Of a stretch of DNA of 64,000 nt, positions 47,973-62,900 are shown piece after piece (the stretch's first letter is position 1; each line of letters starts with the position of its first letter). The DNA is from Bugula neritina (Eukaryota; Bryozoa; Gymnolaemata; Cheilostomatida; Bugulidae): NCBI GenBank assembly GCA_964035545.1, contig OZ037773.1, positions 8,520,751 to 8,584,750 of the forward strand, in the 5' to 3' direction. The notes beneath the pieces are model-generated. The model had not been told where the DNA came from. It worked only from the letters and a program-made list of their open reading frames with translations, and searched no databases. The position numbers and the translations under genes were made by a program.

Positions 47973-50900
47973 TCAGTTCCTCCTCATGTCTATCACATAG
48001 TTGGCGTTCGCTCTGTACTGATTGGCTCTAACTTGCTGACTTTCTTCTGCTGCTGGGTCCCTGCACTGGCAGCCACTGCGCAGGAAAAATAGAAGAGTGT
48101 TTAGAAAAGAGAAGTATTTAATTACTGGAGCACTACATACTTGCTACAAGGACTGCGTTCCCAGTCACTAGGTTTAAAAATACATGAAACTGTATTCAGC
48201 AAATCTGAGTGATTTCATCAGGAGAAGTTGTTTGCCCATGAACAATTTGCATTTCCAACAGTTTGAAAGGTAAAAGAAGTTCAACAGTATTCAAGTGCAT
48301 AGAAAAAATTTAACTTAGTCAAACAGGTACTTTAAGTTGAAGCTGTTACAAACAGATGAAAAGAAGAAAATGAATATTGTAAAAAGTACGATTCCTTACG
48401 TTGAGCATGTCTCGGGATAATTCTGTACACTTCCTGTCCGGGTGGTACTCGCGCAGCAGTCTCCTCCGTCGTATCCACATATCTCTCTGTTGTTTACACT
48501 ATCGCACCATCCATCTCCAATACTCTCCTGGATACAGGGAATACTGAGTAGCCAATGGGCAACAGGATATGATCAAACTAACCAATTATATCAGAAAATA
48601 CAAATAAACTTTTCAGACATAAGACAGTAAACATCTGCATTTTTAAGCTTTTGGTAAATATTTCATTCAAAAAATAAGAATATCTATGCCAAGTCCTTTT
48701 AAGCCCAGTCAGTTTAAACTAACCAACCAGTTAAATGTTTCTTGTATAAAATAGAATAACAGTTGTTACACACTCATTATTTTATGATCAACACAACTTA
48801 GTAAAATAAGAAAGATATTCCTAAATATTAAATGAGTGAAATGCAAAAATAAAACTTACATTGTAAAGTTTTTGTGGGTTGTTATCCAACAAAAAACTTA
48901 CAAAATATATTTGAAGTTTTGATAGTTTATTTGCTATTTAATTAATAGACAAAAATTTACCTTTACACACAGGGTGTCACAGGAAAGGCTGGCTAACCCG
49001 GGCATCCACTCGCCCAGGATATTGCATTTCAGTTTGTCCCTGTACTCACTAGTGCTAGTCTCTGTTCCAACTGTGAGAGTTTGGTAGAGAACCAGAGAGC
49101 TGTTCTTACACATAACCCGACATACGGACTCTAAATGTATCAGACAAATAACCTTGTTAATACTACACCTTTAAAGGCCACAAATAACTCTATACAAATC
49201 TGTGAAGTCATCAGATATCAAGAGATGTAGTAGTACCATATATACATAAGGATGATGTATGCCTAGAACACAGGCTCACATGCAATGTGTTTCGTACCAC
49301 AGACTAGCGATAAAACTGGTTGCAACATTAAAGCAATTTAGGGTCATCAGTATGTCGTACTAAACTTGTTATCATAGTAGAGCTGCTAAGACTAGGTCAC
49401 CCGCAGAGGAAATCATTCAGTAACATGGTCCAAAAGTATTTTGATTAGATGAAAAACTATCAAAAAAGTGAATTTCATTTATAGTAAATTGAAAGAAAAA
49501 ATGTTTTGCAGTTGTATATTGAAAGCTGTAATTCAAAAGAAAATAAACATGGACAGATTTATACTAGTGTGCGAGACAAGCTGTGATGAGATTGCCCAAT
49601 AAGACAAGCTGTTATATGAGTGACCAATGAGAGGACATCTTACCAAATGAATGGCCAGTACAGTTAACAGTTATATCAGTTCTAGAGATCGCTGTGATGG
49701 CAGGACATTCGACAGAAGAAGTCGGGCAAGCAGCAAAACTGCCATTCCACCGTCCAAAGTTAGAGCAGTATATTGTTGATGCAACCTTCAACACCAACAA
49801 TAGGCTGTGTGACTGAATATGTATATTGTATCATGTTGCACAACAATATAATGATCATAATACATTATATTCTATTACACATCATATCATACTACATATA
49901 CATGTATATACACACACATGCACACACATGCACACACGCACACACGCACACACACACACACACACACACGAGGGTAGATATATAATTATACTACTTATTT
50001 ATATTAATTTATTATTTATGGTTATATTGTACATAAAGGGTACCTTCTAACATGTGTAATGTAAAGTAGGGATACCATGTAATGTAAAGTAGGGATACCA
50101 TGTAATGTAAAGTAGGAATACCATGTAATGTAAAGTAGGGATACTCTGTAATGTAAAGTAGGGATACCATGTAATGTAAAGTAGGGGTACCATGTAATGG
50201 AAAGTAGGGATACCATGTAATGGAAAGTAGGGATACTCTGTAATGTAAAGTAGGGGTACCTGAGAGCCTGGACAAGTGGCGGTACACGAGGAACCGCTGT
50301 TGACTCCATCTGTGCAGGTGTAGATCTGACTCCAGACAAACGGAATTGGGGGACACGTGACTCGGACGCACCGCTCTGACCATTCGCCTGTCTCAAGACA
50401 CCTGGGCTTAGCCTTTCGTCTGAACAGAGTATACAGTGAAATAAATTGAATATCCCACACTGATTAAATGAAGAAATTGATTGTTTAGTAGTAGTTTTCT
50501 ACTCTTGTATTTTCTCCCAATTTTTCTGTCATTAATTCCTATGCCATGGCCAATACACTTTTAACATGTAAATAAAATATCAACAGTTTTATTGTAATTA
50601 ATGCATTATTGAAAATCCAGCAGCTTCCCATTTTTATATTTTTTTTTCTCAATACTAAAAACATATTAATATATAAGATAATGATGCTCAAATTTATATT
50701 ACTTCACTTTTTAAATGCTGACGTAAACACATGAAAATAAAGTATTGCTAAAATGCATGTGTTTTTTATTTTTCTCTCAATGCTACAAATGTTAATTATA
50801 ATGATGCACAATTTTATATCAATTATTAATTTGAACTTCCACTCAGGTTATCAAATACTGCCAGCTAGGTTCCAATTAAAATAACTCCAATGTCACATAA

Positions 50901-53900
50901 CTTTTATAAAAAGGGTTTACGTTTTAGTGGTGGCCTTTTCGATATAGTATCCGGTTTTGCAAGTGATGCGGCATTTAGTGTGAACTGGCTGGTTGCCAAC
51001 ACACGAGTCATCGTCTAGTTCCAGCTGCTGCTCGGACAAGTCTGGGCACATCGGAGAGCAGAAGCCTCGTGCTTCCGACCAAACACCACTTTCCAAACAT
51101 TTTATTATCGTCCCGTTACCTGGCAACACACATTCTATCAAAAACTGTCTGAATGGAAGCATTTGTAAGAGGTGTTTATACCGTGTCTACTTTGTTGGTT
51201 TTAGCCACAATTAAACCTGCAAACACATGAAAAAGATAGGAACTCTTTTCATACTTCAGAGTTGTTGTTGATGAAACCAGCAGACTCATTCGATTTTAAA
51301 TTTGTTCCAGAAAGTTTTACCGCAGTTTGAATTTAAATATGACAAACTTATAGGCTCACAATTAAACTAGTAAATTTAGTTTTAGTAAACAAGCTAAAAA
51401 AAGGGCTGCACAAATAGCAGCTTTGCTCTATAATGATAATTCAACAAAATAAGCCACTGTAAACCTAGCAAATTAAATTAATAAACAGTGGATGGCTATA
51501 TATTCTAGTTACTTGCATACAAAATGCACTAATACCATATAGTAGTAACATGCACTAAGACTATTATATAGCAGAATACCGAGTAGTTGAGAGGGCTGGA
51601 GACAGCTAATCTGGCAGACACTGTTATAGTGGTGGCCATCTTCACACGTCGTATAACCAAACGGGATGACTGGTCGACTACACTTCACCAGGTTACACTG
51701 TAGAGGTGGCTTCCACTCGCCATTGATACACGTAGTCACACCAGACACTGAGCTAGAGATATACCTGTAACAGAGAGTAATGACATGGACAGCAAAAAGC
51801 GATGACATCATATACAACAGACAGTAATGACATGTACAACAGAAAGTGATGACATCATATGCCACAGAAAGTGATGACATCATATACAACAGAAAGTGAT
51901 GATCTATACAACCTATGACAAATAACATAGCAGAAAACTTGTAGCCCACAAAAAATAGCTACAGTAATGGTTATAGCTCCATTCACTAAATAAATAATTA
52001 TTTTCAATAAAGCAAGTGTTAAAAACCCAATGTGAAACCCCATACTAAGTGCTATTAGTAAATAGCTATACAAAGAACTGCTTTTAAAATGAAAGCATAA
52101 AATTGAAGTTATCTTCTCTTACAATAAGGAGTTTGGTTTGCTTACCCTATGTCACAGAACATTGTGCAAACGTCACCATTGCCATTTCCTGTACAGGTGA
52201 GATTGCCATTGGTAGTTTGTAAGGGTGAGCATGAGGTTTCAGTAAAGGGAGTAATAGCAGAGCCTTGACACTGGTGGGTAACTAAACAATGGTAATGACA
52301 TGTAATGTTAGAGTATTACTTGGAATTACTGTTAAATAAGTACCTATTGCAGTGTGACTTGACTCAATTATGACTTGATAGCAGTACCCAATTATGACTT
52401 AAGGTAAGTATAACTTGATGTAAGTACAGTAGTGTTACTTGATAGTACAGTGATGTAAGTATTATAGAGTGACTTGATATTATGGTAACTGTAAGTAGCA
52501 ATGCATGAAATAATTGCAGTATGCTGTTGTAAAAAAAGTACTCAGTATATTGTATTGTAGAGTTTTAAATATTTCTGCTATGTACTAATACACATACAAC
52601 GGCTAATGCTTAGCCACCTTGGGCTTGTAGCTTCACTCAGTAGTTGGTTAGATTTCAACAGTTTAACATACAGATCAATGGTACCTCTATTACAGAGGTC
52701 AATGGTACCTGTATTACAGAGATCAATAATACCTCTATTATAGAGGTCAATGGTACCTGTATTATAGAGATCGGTGGTGCAAGAGTTGATGGTGATTGGG
52801 TCAAATTTTTCAAATGTTCGAATCCGTACAGCTGCGATAGAGATGGCTCGATTCACAATGTCCAAAATGACCACTAAAACAGATAAAGATTGTGACTTCA
52901 TAATCAGCTAATTATTGTATGTCACACATGACCTGAACCTAACCGAGAAACTTTAAATTTTGTTTGTACAAAGTAGATTAAAAGAAAGTCTGAATAAATG
53001 GGTCGGTGTAAAGAACTTTTTTCAAGTATTCGTCATCGTATCCTAAACTTTTAGGTATATGTCATTTCAAATTAGATAATTCAGCTAAAATCAGTTCAGA
53101 GTTTTTCATATTAATATTCTGTTGCTAGCGAAACTAATCACATGGCAATGCCGAGTAAGGAAATGTCCTTTGAGCTCTACCATACTCAGTTAGCATATGT
53201 CCTTGACATTTATACTCGTAGAATATTCTAGAGTTGGTGACCTTAACACTGACCTTTACTCCTTTTGAATGGCGCAGAAAGAGACTGATAGACTGAGATT
53301 TGCAGTGGGTTGTTGTGACATGTCAAAGCCCAACTGTGGATCGTACCTGTTCAATATAAACTCAAGTGTCTGAAGAGTCATGGCAAGAGAGCAGACGATG
53401 GTGTGTCAGTTAAAGAGTAAATTATCAGTTTATTACGATAATATAATATGACAATGTTATTATAATGATATATTACACTATAATAAAAAAGCGGTATAGT
53501 AAGATACTGTAGTGCAACATTTATAGTAAAATACTGTGACAGCCGAAAATGGTTACTGTATCAGCTGATAATTGTTGCTGTTTGGCACGGATGCCTATGT
53601 ATTGTGATGATTCACTTAATGAACGGTGAATGGATGAAGGACACAGATGCAGGCCACAACTCTATTTTTTGTCTATTGCCAACAGTATATTTTCTAAGTT
53701 AGACTTAGACTTAAGCTCACATTCATACTTAGACTCATACTCGTACTTTACTTGTACTGTAACCTATAACCATGAAAATTACAAACATATTGTTAACTTA
53801 ACATAAATTAGCTGACAAAACATTTAGTTAATGAAGTTCAAAACAAAAGATAATATAATACTTGATACTTACAATTATTTTGACAATAAAGTATAGATTG

Positions 53901-56900
53901 CCTGCATCTTTAGCAGGAGGAAAATTGAGCTACACTGAATCATCGAACAAAAACTGTCAGTTAATAGCTATCGTGAAAGCTTTCACAAATAGCTTTCGTT
54001 ACACAATGGTTTTCTGAAAGCTACCAAAAAAGCTCCTGCAACAACTACTACAACATAAAGACACATTACGTTATCATATAAGATATACGCATACTATTTA
54101 CCTATAGTGTATGAAGCGTGCTCTCCCTCGTAGATTTGAGATGCTGTGATTGATCCAGAGTCGCCCCCTCCATCTGTACCAATGTGGATCAGAACTTCAG
54201 TAATTACCACGGCTTTCTCAAACCCTAGCTATAAAAAGAAAACAACTCAATAAACTTACCAGGGCTTCAGCCAATAACCTAGTATATAACATCTTCCAAC
54301 ATCCAATCATACAACAAGTATTTAGCTGACAAAAATGTGTTTCTTAAAACAAATAACCAAATTATGAATAACTCATCATACATTCTAACAATTGATGGAA
54401 ATACAACCCACAAACAGAGAGCAATTATATAAAGATCAACCTCGACACGGGTGATGCAATGCAAACCTTCAGCTGATATCTGTTCAGGTGTTTGACATCC
54501 TGTCCGCCATCTCCATGAAACGAGTATCTAAAGTTACATGGCTTCCACACGGGAGGGTCAAGGTCATTGGATATCGGGTGACATTGTAGTGTGGGAGGAG
54601 GCGGACCCAGCAGTAAAAGGGCTGGACTACATGACAGATGACGACCAATTGTAACGGCGGAGGATGCCCATTGGTCAGAGTAGCCAGAAGGCACGTAATG
54701 GCCACACCCACTTTCATCATGCGTGAATCTGAATGAGCAATGTCGTCTTTCCAGATCTGACTCAATCCAGCAGATACTTGGCACTCCTGCATTGGAGAGA
54801 GTTGTGTTACAGTAACAAGTTACAGTTTAACAGTAGGTTCTAGATTAGTGAAATTCCCTGAATCTGCAGAACTCATCAAAAACTAATTTTTTATACTACT
54901 TGATTTCAAAATATTCTGCACAATCGCATTTGATGAATGATGATTTACAAAAATAAATTCTAACAAAATTTCTAGATTCGTTTCAAGAAATTAGTATTAA
55001 CTATTGCCTTCTACTTTTTTGCGCCACAGGTGATTAGGAATTGACTCTTTAGATTGGTTAAGAGTAACAAAAACATGTGGTAACGTTTGTTGGAATTTCA
55101 CTCATACAGAACTTGTAGCTTCTAAAGCACTGCATGGGATACAGACACATGGACTACTGTTCACAACAGACACGCTGCGTTTCTTGACTTAAAATATCAA
55201 AACATTAATAATACACTATAGTTTGAATATCACTAGCTGATGCCTAGGTTCGCCCACATCTGTTTACTCAATCTACATGGTTGCTACTACTACTGCTGCT
55301 GCTACTGCTGCTGCTACTACTAATGCTACTGCTGCTACTAATACTACTGCTGCCACTACTGCTGCTACTACTATTGTCTACTGCTACTACTGGCACATCA
55401 CACCACGATACAGAAGAAGGGGTATACTATTATACGACACAGGGAACTACTGCTCTGCTAGTGGTTACACTAACAGATAATGCCAGCAAAGTTGCAAGCT
55501 AGCTTCATTACCTGAACAAAAAAACCTGGGTAGTCTCAACCCGTACAGAATACAGGCTTCCGGAGCTGAAAGTTTAAATTATAATATTTTATAAAACTTT
55601 CGTGAAACACAAACCATTCGTAAAGCATCTAGAGAAAATAAAAAGATGTTAACTTATTTCAAGCATTTGATTATTTTGGAGTCAGGAGCAGGAAGTTACC
55701 TTCGCAGACGTACTCCTCTTCCACTTTGCAGTGAGTTGAACAGCCGTCTGCATCTGATAGGTTTCCATCATCGCATTCCTCTTCGCTACAGGAAGTAAAA
55801 AGAACATCCTGTATTGACTATTACTCCCGAACTGTGAATCAACCTCATTGTAATAATTTGGATCAGTAAATGTTTGCTTGCGCCTTGCAGGGTCCTATAG
55901 CATGAGTCTCCCGTGTGATGGTACATCAATAGATACTCATGTATTTTATGTTCGTATATCAACATCTTTACACATATTAAATGTTAGTGTATCAACATAT
56001 ATGATACATGTACTATATGCTGTACTATATGTATCAACACGTCTACATGTATTATATGCTGCATATCAACACGTCTACATGTATTATATGTTGCTATATC
56101 AACAGGTCTACGTTTATTATATGCTGTATTATATGTATCAACAAGTGTAGACTACTTGCCATAGTACTAATGCACTCACCCATTCAACTCCCCATTCCCA
56201 CAGAATTCCTGGTTATGTACGTATCGGAATGGTTTAGAAGGAGCGCCATGAGACCCGGAGAGTACAGCAGTGATGGTGTATGTGTACTCTCCATTGGCTT
56301 CTACAGTCATGTCTTCAAACACACTACAACGTAATGCAAAATTTTTGTAGTGCATTGTATTGCTCAAATAAATACCTCCTAACTGCAAATATATTGCAGT
56401 GCATAAACACATTAACATGAGAGAAATATGTTATTTTTCATTTTGTTCTTGTTTACGTACAGACAACTCCTCATGAAACAAAGGTTTTTAAGCATCTGCT
56501 GCTCTACATTTCCTGGAATTTAAAAAACTCAAATCCAATAAACGGTGCATGTGCTGTGATGTAACTCTTGGCTGTAGAAAGCATATGAAATCAAAATGTT
56601 TAGTTGAAGTGGTTCATGTGGATAAGATAACTTCTTACGTGTCAGAAACTATTATCCTGGTGGGTAGAGCAGGCCGTCTGTCCACCAGGTACTCCACTCC
56701 CTCACACTGAGTGCACTGGACATCCTCAGGTTGAGATACTAACTGTATAGCATCAAACACCACGTCAGGTGTATTCGTATTGACCACCACCTGTGCAATA
56801 CAATTACTTGGGAAATTAATATCAAAAACTTTTAGCACCAAATTTTACTTTTAGCTTGATTTAAATAAAAGATTTAAAACTTTTTTAATTGATACCCCTG

Positions 56901-59900
56901 CCGCCAGACACATAAATCTATTGTTAAATGAAATTTTTTAGAAAGCTTTTGCTTTCCTATTTTCCTTGTCTTTGCAAAATATATTTTTGCAGCATACAAA
57001 AGTTATGAGTTAGTAAACTTTTTACTGGCAGAAAACGAAGAAAGTTTAAACAGAAAGAGGTGATAGTAAAAAACAAATTAATTTGTTACTTCATTTGACA
57101 ATAATTTTAGCATAAAATTACTGTTGAACACTTCTGAAGTTGAAGCTCTACAACAAAACATAGTTTGAAAACTAAACCAGCTAATACAGGTACTGTTCCA
57201 ACCTTATTAATTAGGCTTTCCACATCTAGCGTCTTGGTAAAGGGTTTATCGCACTGTATATGGACTTTATCTATTCTTTTGACAACATCTCCTTCAGGGG
57301 ATATCAGCAGGATGTTGTTAATAGGAGTTCCCCAGTAGGTCATCTGAAACCTGGGTTATGCCGAAGACAGGAACAAGAACACATATAAACCTTTTATTAC
57401 TAGCATTTTGTTAAATAAAATTGAGATCAATCGATCAACATAAAAATTGATTAAAAACTCTTGGTAACACACATCACAAGTGCTTGCTGAGAATTACAGT
57501 GAGGCAGAGTCTAGTTGTGAAGATAAAGTTAGGGCTCCAAAAGCATATAGCAAAGCTTTTTGCTAAAATAGCTAGCTTTTTGCTAATTTCTAGGCTTTAT
57601 GTCTTTAAGTGATACATGGTTACTTCAAGGCTTTTTGATTTTATTGTGACAGATGGCAAAGTTTGAATGAAATTGATGCCATATTATGTAATTTTGAGCT
57701 ATAATGAAACTTGGTACATACACTACATCACTCTCCACATTTAATTATGGAAGTTAAACGAATAAAAATGTTTTGACAGCTTAAAATAACAAAGTATTAC
57801 ATAATCACGGGCTTTCCATGTACCGATCTCAGATCGATCTCGCTGAGATCGATCGTTTTTCCATGAGAGTGTCAGATCGATCTCTCGAAGTTGCCTCCTC
57901 TTAAGTGAAGAATACTTTAAAAGTATAATTTGTTCACCTATTTGAGTGATAAAAACTACTATTGTTGAAAACAAGATGGTAGTAGTCTAAAATTTAATCC
58001 CAGCTATAAACTATACGCAGCAAAGCTTTCAGTGTATAGTAATTTGGCCAATTTAAAATAATTAATTTTAATTTTTTAGCTTGACAGCTTATATAAAATT
58101 AATGGCTGTCTTGCAGATTATTAATAAACTTACAGGACTGTTAGGCTTAAAATTACAAAGAAAATAGCTAATGAAACTAAGTTTTATTAGTCATTTAAAT
58201 TCAATTTGAATTCTCCCATTTTTTACCTTCTACTGCATATAATTGAGTTTTTGTAATCATTGTACTGAAAGTCAAAGTTTTGGCATCTGAAAAGGTGGCT
58301 ATCATAATTATTTAATACTTTGCTTAGTAATTATCAATGAGTTATCATTTTTATTAGCAGACAACATTGTAGCGCGCAGTCTTTTTCTACTTCTCAGATC
58401 GATCTTTGACGTCTTTCCATGGATCGATCTCGCTAAGATCGATCTGAGATCGGTACATGGAAAGCCGGTGAATATCATGAAGAAGTTGCTTGATGTCTAC
58501 TCACATTGGGATCCAGAGTTTGAGAGATTGAGGTTTGACAGGATGGGCAAAGGTGAAGTTAAACTGGGGGTCTACAGAATCTTCCAGAAATCTTGAGAGT
58601 TTAAAGTAATATTTCATAGGAGACCAACTCTCTGTTGTTTCTTTACAAGATGCTGAGTCAGGAGGACCTGCATCAGTGGCAGTTTATGTTATTAGGTCAC
58701 TGACATGTGTCACCAGGTCACTGACATGTGTTACAAGGTCACTGACATGTGTTACAAGGTCACCGACATGTGTTACTAGGTCACTGACATGTGTCACCAG
58801 GTCATTGACATGTGTTACTAGGTCACTGACATGTGCCACTAGGTTACTGACATGTGTTACTAGATCACTGACATGTGTTACTAGGTCACTGACATGTGTC
58901 ACAAAGTCACTGCCATGTGTTACAAGGTTACTGACATGTGTCACTAGGTCACTAACATGTGATACAAGGTCACTGGCATGTTATCCGAGACTACTGACAT
59001 ATTGCCACACAAACTGATTAGTTGTAAAGTGATTGACTTGTGTCATCAGGTTATTGATATGGATGTAAAGCAAGTGGCATGTGGCATAGTTAATAACATG
59101 TGTTCTTAGGTGATTAAAATGTACCCTCCCCTGGTCAATGGCAAATATTAGTAAGTTGTTGGCAAGTGGTATAATATGAATGCATATGAAAAAAATAAAA
59201 TAAAGAATATTTATTGTTCATCAGGAGATTTAGTCTTTTAAACAAATTCATTAAACAAATTAAATCAACTGTTCAGTGGGTAAACTGCAATTACATAAAA
59301 AATTTACCACACCAGTTGAATAAATATTAAAAGAGATATCATACCTATCTAAATCAGCCTGCTAGGCTACTCAAAGTAAATATTTTTGTTGAACTTAGCA
59401 GTAGATGGAAATAAATTTGCGTTCAATAAGTAAGTTTAGAGGTCTAGAGAAAGTTTAGAGATGCTTGCACATACCTGTAGCCTGCTGCGGACCGCTTTCT
59501 CTATCTATGGAGATACTGAACTGTTCTGCTCCCGTCATTCCAGCAGTCACAGCGTATTGCGTCAGACGATGCTCTCTGTCACATTGACGGCACTTCCTAC
59601 TTCCTCCAGTTGACAGGGGAGGCAACCACGAAATTGTCACTGAATTACTGTCTGCGTACGTTACCTACAAGTATGAAGGCTGGTTAGATACGCAGCTGAC
59701 GTATTTGACCTCTAATGGCAGTAAAGATGTTTGAATGCAGAAAACTGCCAGAGATACAAACTATGCTTAGACAAGCAACTAAGTCAGTTGAGTGCTGACT
59801 GTTCTACAATTATTCACCTAGTTTTAACATCTTTTTAACAGAAAAATTTCAAAAGCTCAACTTTATCTTAACTATGCTTCACTCACAGTCTACTATATAA

Positions 59901-62900
59901 ATAAATGTTAAAAGAAGGATAGCATAAGGATTGCAAGTAAATCTAACAGAGATGGGTGAATTGATATCTGTAGTAGTTGAGTCTAACAGTGAAATTGGAT
60001 ATACAAACTGTTGGCAGTATGCCAGTTACGTAAAAACACTTCTACATATTACAAAGTATTGCACAATATTCAGTAATTGTTTGTAAATGGTAACTTATAA
60101 TAAAGTGTTAATTCTTGCAAAGTCCTAGATAACAAATGTTATCACAATACACATTAAAATCATAAGCAATTCATTAGATGAGATTCACCCCTTATATGGT
60201 TACCTGGGGAGGGAGGGGTATGGCAGAAGGGCTGTTGTCTCGTACCGCTCCACTATGCACCAAGTCTAAGTAGCAGTGCATTCTGGCAATCTGCTGGCTA
60301 GTGAACTCTTTTTCCTCTGCACAAGTTCCATCTGATCAGAGAGCACAATTAGACACATGGTGTTTACAGATTCACATGCTACTGTGATTAAGAGGGAATT
60401 TATTGGTTCGATTTGTAATACATTAAACAAAATTGATATATTCTATAATTTTATCCAATGAAGTCTGAAACTGTTATGTGAATAAGTAGAGTGAAATTTG
60501 TATAAAAATGAGTATTTTTGGTTGAAAGCCAAGCTTAATTTATTTAAATATTTCATCATAAAATTAAAATAAAAATAATTTAATAGCCTGTGGAAAGTAT
60601 AAATCATTTCCCATGTGCGGGCAAGTAGGGGTGCTTACTCGAATAGCTCATGTGGTTGTTGTGTAGAGCATTATCAAGCGCTGAGGCTACAGAACACACT
60701 TGGCCTAAAGTTAGCTTCTGCTCTGAGCAGTCTGTGTGTATTGGGGTGGGGGGTGTATCAGAGCAGAGGTCTCCCAACTCTATAAACATAATGACTTCAC
60801 TTAGACTACAGAAGTTGCTTTGTTGTGAGAGATAGGTTGAAGTAAACAGATACATGCATGACTCACAGTGGTATGATGAATAAATATTCCAGAAGATTTT
60901 ATATAATATACCGAGACTTTAAAGTTGAAGAGCTCTCTATAATCAGCCACCACTGCAGTTTTATTGTCTGATTAACCAATCACACACAAGGGACAGGCGG
61001 AGCTTAAAGGATCCAACCAATCAGGTTATTTATGATGTCTGCTTACTAGTCCACCCATTATTTTTTGAAAAAAAGTTTCTTGAATAAAAGGTAGGATCGG
61101 AGAAGAATTTTTTTCACTTGAAACACAGAGATCAATTGATTAAATTCAATACTGTTGTCTGGTACACAGAGCTATAAAAACATGTTTTCATGTTTGCAAA
61201 CTGATTAAGTTATGTAATACCCAAGGATGCCTCCTTCTCCAGGCACTCATCTGTACAGGAAACCTCAGATATCCCATGGTGCACGTGCCACAGCCCAAGT
61301 ACGTGGCCGAGTTCGTGTACAATGGTATCGTGTAGATATGAGTTGAGCAGGACAGAAGTATCTACCACCACAGAGCCTACAAGGAAAGGTGTTTGTACAA
61401 CCAGATGCTAACTTCTTACAAGGAGGTTTAGTTTCCTGTATTAACTCTAGCTGCTACAAGTTTAACAACTGTTGCTTCTAGTAAAATGTACTACTTGTTA
61501 CGGTTAATGAATCTATTTAACATAAATGGCAACCAATAAAAGAAATTAGGTAAATGGTACAGGGTACTAATGCTGTAGTGCAAGAGTTTACAACAAAGTG
61601 AATTGGTTTTAAACTTAAACATATTTTTAAAGGTTATAAACTCAAATTTTGTCCCACAACAATAGAGAAATACACTTTCAGCTCTGAATCTGTCAAGTTT
61701 GAAGTTTGAGCTGCTACTAAATGGGATATTATACAAAAGTAAATTACACAGCTTCTACACCCTTACCAAATGAAATGTCACGATTTTGCTGCCAGGGTAA
61801 GGCAGCAATGCCCAGCATATCTTTATTCATCCAGTTTACACCAATCAGACTGATCATTTCCTCAGAGGCATTCAATAAGCTCTTGATCTCAGATATGTGA
61901 AAGTATTGCCTGAAACACACAAAATTCTTAAAGAAGTCAATGGTTTTATACAAAGACATCTATTCTAATAAACAGTGCATAGATTACTATGAAAGTGTTT
62001 ACTGTAAGGTTGTTCTTTCAACAACTAATTTTATAGTTTTATTTTTTGCAGTTTTAAACTGATACCACAGTCACATCTTAGTAAATTAGTTAGCCAGATG
62101 TCTAGAGTCATCTCCATGCTATTTACCTTCTATGACTGTAGAGGTCAAAGCATCGACTTCTACCATCATGTAACTCACCTGTGCAAGCTGAAGGGGTCAA
62201 AACACTGACTGGTGTCAGAGTTTGGGGGACAGCAGTCTCCATAGTCAAACCCGTAGTAGCCGATATTACATGCTTCATCGCATACACCATCTTCAATCTT
62301 GTCCCGGGAACATTCGTCAGTTGGAGTCGAGTAGTCACAGTCTCCGCCATCAAAGTTTGTTTCAGGAAAGTTGCAACATCTGCCAGCCTGACAGTCTGAG
62401 TCACACACTCCATCACCTGTATGAGAAACCGGAGAGTTCATCAGCAATCCGTGGATGGTTAGGCAAGTGAACACACTTGGCTTTATTTCTCCTTGACAGT
62501 CACTCACTGGCGAGAACCCTTGGTTACTACCCTAGCTGAGCACTCCTGGTGAAGAGGGCTTTAGACTACTGTATTTCTTCCTATACTAGAAATGTGACAG
62601 AAAAGCAACTCACTCACCTACCACTTCCAACACAGAGGTAGATGCAGTAATGGAGAAATTGAGAAACACCCGTGTGTCTAAAATTAACTCATCCAGCTGC
62701 AATCTCGGACTCACTTAACTACCACCACTAACTCACCCACCTACCATCACTAGCTCACCCACCTACTACCACTAACTCACCCACCTACCACAACTAACTC
62801 ACCCACCTACTACCACTAACTCACTCACCTACCACCACTAACTCACCCACCTACTACCACTAACTCACCCACCTACCACCACTAACTCACCCACCTATCA

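Noticed and set aside
50012-50460. Three overlapping minus-strand frames of about 125 codons
   Set aside because: Only the first 53 codons of one frame are a real sushi-module exon (50419-50260); the rest is the 23-bp minisatellite.
55277-55502. Poly-Leu and Ala/Thr-rich frames
   Set aside because: CTG/CTA trinucleotide array inside an intron.
58676-59017. Frames with repeated Thr-Arg-Ser-Leu-Thr-Cys-Val residues
   Set aside because: 21-bp minisatellite in an intron.
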